A DNA stretch of 44,483 nt from Nitrospira sp. GTDB lineage: Bacteria; Nitrospirota; Nitrospiria; Nitrospirales; Nitrospiraceae. The DNA is taken from positions 122,267 to 166,749 of the forward strand of contig SWDH01000003.1 in assembly GCA_005116945.1 (NCBI GenBank), read 5' to 3'. A program made the position numbers and the translations under genes. Under the pieces are notes generated by a model, which was given only the letters and a program-made list of their open reading frames with translations, searched no databases and was not told the DNA's origin. The first letter of the stretch is position 1; each line of letters starts with the position of its first letter. This document shows, in pieces, positions 31,833 through 38,683 of the stretch.

Positions 31833-34256
31833 ATGCGGCCTATCATAGAGTGCCATCTCATTGTGCCTGTGCTGTGTTTCTGTGCTTGTCTGAGTCTTTT
31901 CCAGCAGGGGCTCGCGGCAGCAGCTGAGCCCAATCTCATTACCGGATCGGTCCAGAATCAGGATCTTCGTCGGGTAGAGCAGGCGCTTGTCGAGGTCAAG
32001 AATCAAGAAGGGACGTTGGTGACGACCGGTGTCTCGAATAGTGCCGGTGAATTCAGCATTCCTGTCCCTGCCGATGAAACCTATTCCATCAGCGCGGTGC
32101 AAGATACCTATCGAAGCGAATATATCGTGCTGAAGATCGGGGCCGAGAATCCCACCCCTATCAGCTTGACCCTGTCCAAGACCAAAGAGATCGCGCTCGA
32201 AGTGCGGTCGCCTCTGGCGCCGATTCAATATAAAGCCTCGAGTGAGACCTATTCGATCAGCCGAAAGGAGATCGAAGAATTGCCGCGCGGCAACAATGTT
32301 GAGTTACAGGACGTGCTCATTACGATTCCGAGTGCCGCCTATGGGTCTCTCAAACAAGTGCATATTCGGCAGGAGCATGCGAACATTCAGCTCCGAATCG
32401 ACGGTGTGCCGATTCCGGATACCGTGTCGTCCACTTTTTCTGATGTGATCTCGCCGCGCGCGTGGGAGCGGGCAGATATCATTCTCGGCGGGATGGAAGC
32501 GCAGTATGGAAATAGAACGGCCGCGGTGTTGGACATCACGACCAAGAGCGGGACCAAGCCAGGGTTCGGGTCCGCCCAAATGCTCGGTGGGTCGAACCGG
32601 ACGCTCAATCCGTCGTTTGAATACGGGGGCACGATCGGCGAGAAGTTCCGGTTCTATGTCCTGAACAGCCATACGGCGACGAATCGCGGCATCGAGCCGC
32701 CGACGCTCGGGCATTCAATTTTTCACGGGCAAAGCGAGCGGAATCAGACGTTCATTCGCGGCGACTATCAGCTCGATAATTCGAATAACTTTTCATTTGT
32801 ATTTTTGAACTCCGTGGCGAAATATCAGATTCCGACGGCTCCGGGCGGCGAGGTTGATCCCAGCGGGACGGTGTTGCCTCTGCTTCAGGCGAGCCGGCCA
32901 GGATTCACCCCGGTGGTGTCTCAGGCCATCGACGAAAATCAGAAAGAGAATAATCAATACGGGCATATGGTCTGGCGGCACGATGTGAACAGTAGTAATT
33001 TTTTCAGCTTATCAGGATATGTTCGCCAAACGCGGGCCACGTTTCGGACGGACCCATTTAATCTACTCGCCTACACGGCGGACCCGGCTGAGCCGTTCTC
33101 GGCTGCCAGCCAGGATCGGAGCGCCTATTCAGGCGGAGTCCGCATGGATCACACCTATATTCCCAACAAGGAGCATGTGATCAAAGCCGGATTCCAGGTC
33201 GATCGAACACAGGCGGTGAATAAAACGAGACTCTTCACGTTCGCGGATGACGGAGCGGGTAACCCGACGGGGAATGTGTTGGGGCTGAACGCGGATAATC
33301 GGCTGATCGGATACCGACAGGAATTCTGGATCCAGGATCAGTGGAGCCCCAATGATCGGTGGACCTTCAACCTCGGTGTGCGGGCCGATCTGGTGCAGTA
33401 TCAGCGCGATGAAGCGCAGATCAGCCCGCGGGTCGGGATCACCTATAAGGCCGATCCATCGAATGTCTTTCATGTCTTTTACGGACGGCAGTTTACGCCG
33501 CCAAACCTTGAGGCCATTTCATTTGCGAAACTCAATACTGCTGGAACAAAGGCGGCGCCGGAAGACACGACGAATAATTTGACTCGAGCTGAACGGGCCC
33601 ATTACTTTGAGGTGGGGAGCTACCACGCATTGACCACTTGGGCGACTGTACAACTGACTGGGTACTACAAGCTCGCAAACTATATGGCCGATGCGGGGCA
33701 GTTTGGGACGACCCCCCTGTTGAATTATTTTGCGTTTGAACGAGGTTGGACGAGAGGCATCGATGGAGCGCTGAAACTCCAGATCACGGACAACTTGACG
33801 GCGCGCGGCAATGTGGCTTGGGGGCAATGTAAGGGATACGGGCTTCAGTCAGGCCACACCCTGCTCGAAGCGGCGGAAATTGCCGACATCAACTCGAAAG
33901 GCGGGGTACATTGCGATCACCAGCAGACCCTGACGAGTTCGGCGATTGTCGCCTATCGCTTTCTGGAGCGGACGACAATCACGGGCCAGACGCTGTTTGC
34001 CTCTGGGTTACGTACGGCGGAAGAGGGAGGGAAGACGAACTCCACTCACGGTCCGTCCTACACGGTCTACAATATGTCTCTCACGCACGTCATTCCTTTG
34101 CCGTGGGATAATCAGAAGCTTCTGTTGGGGTTTGACGTGGTGAATCTGCTCGATCAGAAGTACTTCATTAATCAAGGCGAGGGGAGTATTGGATTGGGCG
34201 TGTCGCATGCGGGGATGCCGAGGTCGTTCTTTTTCCGTGCACAGTATTTCTTCTGA
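31833..34256 (+). CDS. TonB-dependent outer-membrane receptor 2 (carboxypeptidase-regulatory-like N-terminus)
   Basis: An 807-residue receptor. A signal peptide (ending QGLAAAAEP) is followed by a CarboxypepD_reg-like Ig-fold domain (about 34-115, ITGSVQNQDLRRVEQALVEV), a plug domain (IEELPRGNNVELQDVLITIPSAAYG...VLDITTKSG) and a long barrel ending FFFRAQYFF. This layout is that of Oar/SusC-like and some zinc or cobalamin receptors rather than siderophore receptors. GGGGG precedes the ATG at 31833; a GTG at 31812 is possible. It is followed by a TonB-C-like gene. Confidence 0.9.
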   Translation: MRPIIECHLIVPVLCFCACLSLFQQGLAAAAEPNLITGSVQNQDLRRVEQALVEVKNQEGTLVTTGVSNSAGEFSIPVPADETYSISAVQDTYRSEYIVLKIGAENPTPISLTLSKTKEIALEVRSPLAPIQYKASSETYSISRKEIEELPRGNNVELQDVLITIPSAAYGSLKQVHIRQEHANIQLRIDGVPIPDTVSSTFSDVISPRAWERADIILGGMEAQYGNRTAAVLDITTKSGTKPGFGSAQMLGGSNRTLNPSFEYGGTIGEKFRFYVLNSHTATNRGIEPPTLGHSIFHGQSERNQTFIRGDYQLDNSNNFSFVFLNSVAKYQIPTAPGGEVDPSGTVLPLLQASRPGFTPVVSQAIDENQKENNQYGHMVWRHDVNSSNFFSLSGYVRQTRATFRTDPFNLLAYTADPAEPFSAASQDRSAYSGGVRMDHTYIPNKEHVIKAGFQVDRTQAVNKTRLFTFADDGAGNPTGNVLGLNADNRLIGYRQEFWIQDQWSPNDRWTFNLGVRADLVQYQRDEAQISPRVGITYKADPSNVFHVFYGRQFTPPNLEAISFAKLNTAGTKAAPEDTTNNLTRAERAHYFEVGSYHALTTWATVQLTGYYKLANYMADAGQFGTTPLLNYFAFERGWTRGIDGALKLQITDNLTARGNVAWGQCKGYGLQSGHTLLEAAEIADINSKGGVHCDHQQTLTSSAIVAYRFLERTTITGQTLFASGLRTAEEGGKTNSTHGPSYTVYNMSLTHVIPLPWDNQKLLLGFDVVNLLDQKYFINQGEGSIGLGVSHAGMPRSFFFRAQYFF

Positions 34257-34283
34257 GGAGTGACAGCTTGAGGTTGAGGTCGA

Positions 34284-34323
34284 GGTTCAGGCAAGATGGA
34301 AATAGTCCTTCTTCGCCTGAACC
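34284..34323. repeat. Inverted repeat after receptor 2
   Basis: GGTTCAGGC (34284-34292) pairs with GCCTGAACC (34315-34323). It is preceded by a TTGAGG/TCGAGG tandem motif (34269-34286). It lies between receptor 2 and the TonB-C-like gene. It may be a dispersed intergenic repeat or an attenuator. No T-run follows. Confidence 0.45.
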
Positions 34324-34342
34324 AGGCCGTAGGCTAAAACAA

Positions 34343-34795
34343 ATGGGGAATCTTGTTGTGCGGAAAGCGTATAGGATTGCGCTCATGTGCATGTTCGTGG
34401 TCTGTCTCTGGCCGGCCATGGCATTGGCTGTGGCTGGAGACGAAGCCACACATGAGAGCGATCACCTTGAAGATGCGTTGGAGTTGCCGGAAGTCCATGT
34501 CCATGGCCTGCCACTCAACAAGGATCAACAGCTTGGGCCGGTTCCCAAAGCTACACCCTGGCCGGCTGTTCCTCCTGCTTTAGATGGTAAAGAACTCGAC
34601 GATTGGATGAAAGCACGCATGATGGTTTCCAAGGAAGCGAAAGTTACCGTTGTCGTGTTGGAGCCGGCCAAGCATCGGGAACTCACCATTGCCGGCATGG
34701 CTGCGTTGAGACAATGGACCTTCGATCCTCAATTGAAAGGCGATGAGCCGATCGATGGAGAGCTCACTGTGCGCATTCATTTCCGCTCGCGTTGA
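34343..34795 (+). CDS. Periplasmic TonB C-terminal-like protein
   Basis: A 150-residue exported protein. A signal sequence (ALMCMFVVCLWPAMALA) is followed by a His/Asp/Glu-rich stretch (HESDHLEDALELPEVHVHGLP) and a domain resembling TonB C-termini (VTVVVLEPAKHRELTIAGMAALRQWTFDPQLKGDEPIDGELTVRIHF). It lacks the membrane anchor and Pro-rich spacer of a working TonB, so it cannot transmit energy by itself. The start is uncertain: ATG 34343 is chosen, with no clear ribosome-binding site. Its partner is probably receptor 2. Confidence 0.7.
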   Translation: MGNLVVRKAYRIALMCMFVVCLWPAMALAVAGDEATHESDHLEDALELPEVHVHGLPLNKDQQLGPVPKATPWPAVPPALDGKELDDWMKARMMVSKEAKVTVVVLEPAKHRELTIAGMAALRQWTFDPQLKGDEPIDGELTVRIHFRSR

Positions 34796-34915
34796 TCGCA
34801 AGGCGGAGGCTGACCGTTGATGGCACAGACCATCCAGGTTGACCAGCCAGACTATTTCCTGCTGTTTGACGGTTGGCGGTTGACGAATGAGGGGTGACGC
34901 TTTATCGTCATCCCC

Positions 34916-35458
34916 ATGAGTGTGGACGAATCGCTCTTTCGCGCGATTAATGGGTTCGCCGGGCAGTCGGCCTGGTTGGACGAGTTGGCGCTCGGTCTCT
35001 CTCGATCAAGCCTGCTGTGGGTTCCTGGAATCTTGCTGGTAGGCTATTGGTTGTGGCTGTCGTGGCGGGAGGTGTTACTGGCAGCTCCCGTGCTGGCAGG
35101 GTCCATCGGCCTGTTGGATTTCGTCGGAGCGCGGATCAAAGATCTTGTGGCTCGCCCACGACCTTGCATGGCGTTCCTGGATATCCACGAGATCGAATCC
35201 TGCGGCAAAACATTTGGATTCCCGTCGAATCACGCGATTAACACTGCGACGGCAGCGGCATTTTTCCATGTGCTCTATCCTCGATCAGGCTGGGTCAGTT
35301 GGCCGTTGGTCGGACTGATCGGTCTGTCGCGTGTGTATATCGGAGCTCATTACATCACGGATGTACTGGGTGGTTGGGTGGTCGGTGGCTTGTTCGGAGC
35401 CGGGGTTGCCTGGCTGCTCCTGCGCTACTCTCGTGTCCGCTCCTGCGCAAGATGCTGA
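34916..35458 (+). CDS. PAP2-family membrane phosphatase
   Basis: A 180-residue membrane enzyme of the acid phosphatase/undecaprenyl-diphosphatase type. The three catalytic motifs are KDLVARPRP, PSNH (in FGFPSNHAINTATA) and SRVYIGAHYITDVLGG. Such enzymes dephosphorylate lipid carriers or lipid A. It has about five membrane helices. Its last four codons, including the stop, lie inside the dispersed repeat at 35447-35575, so the repeat sets the C-terminus. There is no obvious link to zinc. Confidence 0.92.
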   Translation: MSVDESLFRAINGFAGQSAWLDELALGLSRSSLLWVPGILLVGYWLWLSWREVLLAAPVLAGSIGLLDFVGARIKDLVARPRPCMAFLDIHEIESCGKTFGFPSNHAINTATAAAFFHVLYPRSGWVSWPLVGLIGLSRVYIGAHYITDVLGGWVVGGLFGAGVAWLLLRYSRVRSCARC

Positions 35459-35575
35459 AAAATTCCGCCAGCGGCGTTGTCGCCTCGAAAGCATCCTCAA
35501 CGTAGCCCAGAGGCTACGCCTCCGGTGCTTTCGTCGGCTGCGGCCTTGCTGGACGGCCTTTTTGAGCATCCTGCG
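35447..35575 (+). repeat. Dispersed structured repeat, copy B (after PAP2 gene)
   Basis: The second copy of the element at 3047-3173. It keeps the GATGCTGAAAAA start, the central stem CGTAGCC-CAGA-GGCTACG and the GGACGGCCTTTTTGAGCATCCTGC end. It also has a perfect eight-pair stem CGAAAGCA/TGCTTTCG around the centre. Compared with copy A, the fifth stem pair is G-C instead of C-G, with both arms changed. Like copy A it begins at the 3' end of a gene and in the same sense as that gene. Confidence 0.88.
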
Positions 35576-35646
35576 CGGCATTATTCTGTTGTTATGGACA
35601 GCAAACTAAACAAGCAGTGGTATGGGGATAGGGCTTCCGCAGTCGG

Positions 35647-36603
35647 CTAGCTTTCCAGACAGCCTAACAGCCCTGCTTGGCATCGTTCCTGGTCGTAGCC
35701 TCGCCCGATCAACACGATCGCGTGACTCGGTTCGTCAAGCAAGGTGATCGGTGTAATCGTGGCGTTGCCTGGTGGGGCATATTGAAATTCTTGGAGTTCC
35801 GGTCCTTTGGCGAAGCGGAAGAAACCTTTCGCCCGCTCAAGCTCAGGGGGCAGAGTCTTCATCCAGCTCAGGAATCGGACAAGGTTCAACGGACCTGGCA
35901 GCCGAACCGTCGTGGCGATGGGATGATATGACGCCCGTTTGTTCGTTGTGATTGAGCGCGGCACGCCGAATTCCACATTCACCGTCGCGGTTGGCAAGGT
36001 GCGGATGATTGGCTCCAGCAACGAGGAGGGATCGATCTTGGCGTGGCTGGTTTCCCAGATCCGCGCGTAGGGATTCTGTTCGATGATCGAGGTTTTGAAT
36101 GCTTCCCAATGCCCTGGAACATAGAGATCGCGTTTATTGAGAATGAGTTCGTCGGCGCAGCGAATCGCCTGCTTGGTGACGAAGCCCCCCATGCTCTCTC
36201 GGTCGGTGGGAATCGGATGCAGGAGGGCGATGACTTTTTCTAAGTGTGTCAGCTGCGCGGTATAGAGATCGGTGACGCCATCGATGACTTCGGCGGGATC
36301 GGCCATGCCCGAACATTCCAGCACGATGACATCCGACTCATAGTCCCGCACCAGTTGCGCGATCCCCCAGGACAAATCTTCCTTCGTGTCGCAACAGACG
36401 CAGCCGCCGGCGAGGTTCATCACTTGTTCGGCGATGGTACCCGCGCGGGGACCATCGATACTGACTTCCCCGGCTTCGTTCATCAACACCCCGGCCCGTT
36501 TGCCCTGGCTCTTCCAATATTCAAGCAGCCGCATCAAGAGCGTGGTTTTTCCCGCGCCGAGGGAACCGCAGAGGACATAAAATGGGATCGGGGAGGTGGT
36601 CAT
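35647..36603 (-). CDS. COG0523 (CobW-type) GTPase 5
   Basis: A 318-residue G3E GTPase of the same subgroup as GTPase 3. Walker A is GSLGAGKTT (13-21), the switch VLMNEAGEVSIDG, the metal motif GCVCC (67-71), then VLECSGMADP and ILNKRDLY. The C-terminal domain ends in the family form (AIVLIGRGYDQERCQAGLLGCLES). It stands alone on the minus strand, between the PAP2 gene and a complex inverted repeat, outside the main operons. No operator of the TGCA-N7-TGCA type is seen upstream. Confidence 0.92.
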   Translation of the reverse strand: MTTSPIPFYVLCGSLGAGKTTLLMRLLEYWKSQGKRAGVLMNEAGEVSIDGPRAGTIAEQVMNLAGGCVCCDTKEDLSWGIAQLVRDYESDVIVLECSGMADPAEVIDGVTDLYTAQLTHLEKVIALLHPIPTDRESMGGFVTKQAIRCADELILNKRDLYVPGHWEAFKTSIIEQNPYARIWETSHAKIDPSSLLEPIIRTLPTATVNVEFGVPRSITTNKRASYHPIATTVRLPGPLNLVRFLSWMKTLPPELERAKGFFRFAKGPELQEFQYAPPGNATITPITLLDEPSHAIVLIGRGYDQERCQAGLLGCLES

Positions 36604-36625
36604 TGTCTTAACCCGTTGTGCTTGC

Positions 36626-36770
36626 CGTGAAGCGTCGTTCGTCCGGAAGTGGAGTTTCTAGTTTCAAGTTCCAAGTTTCAGGTTCGACCTCTGAGTTTCA
36701 GCAATCCGACTCAAGCAACTTGAAACCAGAAACATGAAACTCGAAACATTTAAACGAGACACGCTTCACG
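36626..36770. repeat. Nested inverted repeat between GTPase 5 and CDF2
   Basis: The outer arms CGTGAAGCGT (36626-36635) and ACGCTTCACG (36761-36770) are perfect. The inner arms GTTTCTAGTTTCAAG (36654-36668) and CTTGAAACCAGAAAC (36719-36733) match at 14 of 15. AT-rich GTTTCA/TGAAAC motifs recur between them. It fills nearly all of the gap. It looks like a REP/MITE-type intergenic element and could also act as the terminator for CDF2. Confidence 0.7.
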
Positions 36771-36782
36771 AGGAACGCGCTT

Positions 36783-37727
36783 TCAGTGGTGCGCATGCAC
36801 GAGCCCCTCATCTTGGTGCTGCTGTGCCAACGTAGCCAGATCGCAGTGGATCTCGTCTGTGTGGCAACAATCGGTCCCCATCTGAATCGTCAGATGTTTG
36901 ATGCCAAAGTTTGCGCTGACTTTGGCGCGAATGGTGTGAAGTAAATGATTCGTCAGAGCTGAATCGTCTCCATCGACGAGGATATGGCAGGTCATCATAA
37001 TCAATCGAGGTTCGACTGCCCAAATATGGAGGTCGTGAACATTTTTCACACCGGGGATTGCCTCGATGGTCGCAGCAACGTGTGAAGCGCTGATCTTCGG
37101 CGGGGTCGATTCCAACAAGACGTCCAGCGATTCCTTAAATAGCGGCCAGGCCCCTTTGACAATGGCTGCGACGACCAGCAAGCTGATCAGCGGATCGAGC
37201 ATGGTCCACCCGGTGAGTAAGATCGCCCCGCCGCTAATCACGACGCCCAGGGATACCCAGGCATCGCCCAACATGTGCCAAAAGGCGCTACGGATATTGA
37301 GATTGTCCTTGGCTCCGCGTTGTAAGAGAAGAGCGATGCTCAGATTAGCTGCGAAACTCAGGGCGGCGATTGCCATCACCCAACCGCCGTCTACCGGGAC
37401 TGGCTGCAACAGCCGCTTGAGTCCCACGAGTGAGATGCCGAGGGCCGTGATCAACAGAATGAAGGAATTCAAGAATGCCGCAATGATGCCGGCTCGGTGA
37501 TACCCGAATGTTCTGGCTTCTGTGGCAGGCCTGGCCGTCAAGAGATGGGCATAGAGTGCCAAAAAGAGCGCGCCCTGGTCCACGAAGTTATGTCCTGCAT
37601 CGCTCATGAGTCCGATGCTATCGAGGACCCATCCACCGATGAACTCAGCGACGATGATCGCCGCGTTCAGTGCCAGAGCGAGATAGAGCCGGGAGCGGAG
37701 ATGTTCGTACAAGGCCGGGGTAGACAT
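36783..37727 (-). CDS. CDF-family cation transporter 2
   Basis: A 314-residue paralogue of CDF1. Helix 2 has SDAGHNFVD and helix 5 has HMLGD, the HxxxD pairs of zinc-type CDF proteins. The C-terminus is GTDCCHTDEIHCDLA, ending in a His tail (HQDEGLVHAHH). The GTDCCHTDEIHC and TSCCHPDELHC tails of the two CDF proteins are clearly related and may be metal sensors. The ATG at 37727 is used; a TTG one codon earlier is possible. It is on the same strand as GTPase 5, separated from it by the inverted repeat. Confidence 0.92.
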   Translation of the reverse strand: MSTPALYEHLRSRLYLALALNAAIIVAEFIGGWVLDSIGLMSDAGHNFVDQGALFLALYAHLLTARPATEARTFGYHRAGIIAAFLNSFILLITALGISLVGLKRLLQPVPVDGGWVMAIAALSFAANLSIALLLQRGAKDNLNIRSAFWHMLGDAWVSLGVVISGGAILLTGWTMLDPLISLLVVAAIVKGAWPLFKESLDVLLESTPPKISASHVAATIEAIPGVKNVHDLHIWAVEPRLIMMTCHILVDGDDSALTNHLLHTIRAKVSANFGIKHLTIQMGTDCCHTDEIHCDLATLAQQHQDEGLVHAHH

Positions 37728-37779
37728 CAATGATAGTGTCGCACGACCTTTGCCTCACAGCAAGCGTTCATGAGAGATG

Positions 37780-37809
37780 GAGAGCCTTGCCCATAGGGGC
37801 GTGGCTCTC
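37780..37809 (-). terminator. Strong stem-loop after the metG operon
   Basis: GAGAGCC (37780-37786) pairs with GGCTCTC (37803-37809), with an inner GCCC/GGGC pair (37789-37792 and 37797-37800). It lies 17 bases past the stop of the secreted-protein gene, on the same strand, and 53 bases before CDF2. It lacks a clear T-run but is well placed as a terminator. Confidence 0.6.
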
Positions 37810-37825
37810 TTTCCCAAGCTGATCA

Positions 37826-38683
37826 TCATGGTTTTTTGAGCGGCAATCGTTCGCGGAGCACGGGATATTTCGCCTTCTCCACACCAACATTTCCGTTAGA
37901 GGGGTCGGCTGCCACGACGTGAAGGGTGATTCCATCGGGCGCATCACTCGGGAGGGGAACGAAGAATGGGGCCTCGAAGCTGGCGCGGTCGTGATTGTAA
38001 AACAGCTGGAGTCGTTCGAGTACCCGCTCTCCAGCCAGCAACTCGCCGTAGATGTGGATCTTCCTGGAGTCCCAGTCTCCGTGTGGGCGGACCAGCGCTC
38101 CGGACAGTGTTCGGACTGATGCCCGCAGCATCACATCGTCCCTAGCGATCAATGGCTCACCAGGTTTGGGATGTTCGATGCGAGCGATATAGCCGTAGAG
38201 ATGCAGGACAACTCCATCGTTGATCATATCGTGTCCGGGAATCAGCCATACCGTCGTCGAGGCGCGTTGGGATGAGGCAGGGTAGGCGAGTGGGCCTTCG
38301 GCTGTCACTTCAACCAGCGTAGGACGGAGCAAGTCCAAAGTTGCGGTAAAGGCTGCGGCAGGTCGGGAACTATAATGCGGCTCTTCCATGAGGCGCGGCG
38401 TCCGCATGATCTGATTTTGGTCGCCGGCTTCGCCCTGCTGAATGCCGGTGGCCAGGATGTGTTTTGTGGCCACATCGGTGATCGTGATGCGCGCACCTCC
38501 GACCTCTCGACCGAGCACCATCGCGCCATGGCCCACGACGCGGACTACAATAGTCGTTGCCTGGGGATCGTTCAGCCGGAGACTGGGTGGGGGTTCGTTG
38601 TCAGCCGAGATCGCGAGGCAGGGGATGAGCATCAGAACAGCGCCATAGAGCAGCAGCCGAGCTGAGGCAACAGCCAGACTCAT
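37826..38683 (-). CDS. Secreted protein of unknown function
   Basis: A 285-residue exported protein with a signal peptide (about 1-27, ending LAISADNE). The rest is rich in beta strands and has two or three Ig-like segments (for example TTIVVRVVGHGAMVLGREVGGARITITDV and DGITLHVVAADPSNGNVG). I recognise no family. It overlaps the metG stop by four bases (ATGA), so it is made from the metG transcript. A surface or extracellular role is possible but not shown. Confidence 0.8.
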   Translation of the reverse strand: MSLAVASARLLLYGAVLMLIPCLAISADNEPPPSLRLNDPQATTIVVRVVGHGAMVLGREVGGARITITDVATKHILATGIQQGEAGDQNQIMRTPRLMEEPHYSSRPAAAFTATLDLLRPTLVEVTAEGPLAYPASSQRASTTVWLIPGHDMINDGVVLHLYGYIARIEHPKPGEPLIARDDVMLRASVRTLSGALVRPHGDWDSRKIHIYGELLAGERVLERLQLFYNHDRASFEAPFFVPLPSDAPDGITLHVVAADPSNGNVGVEKAKYPVLRERLPLKKP

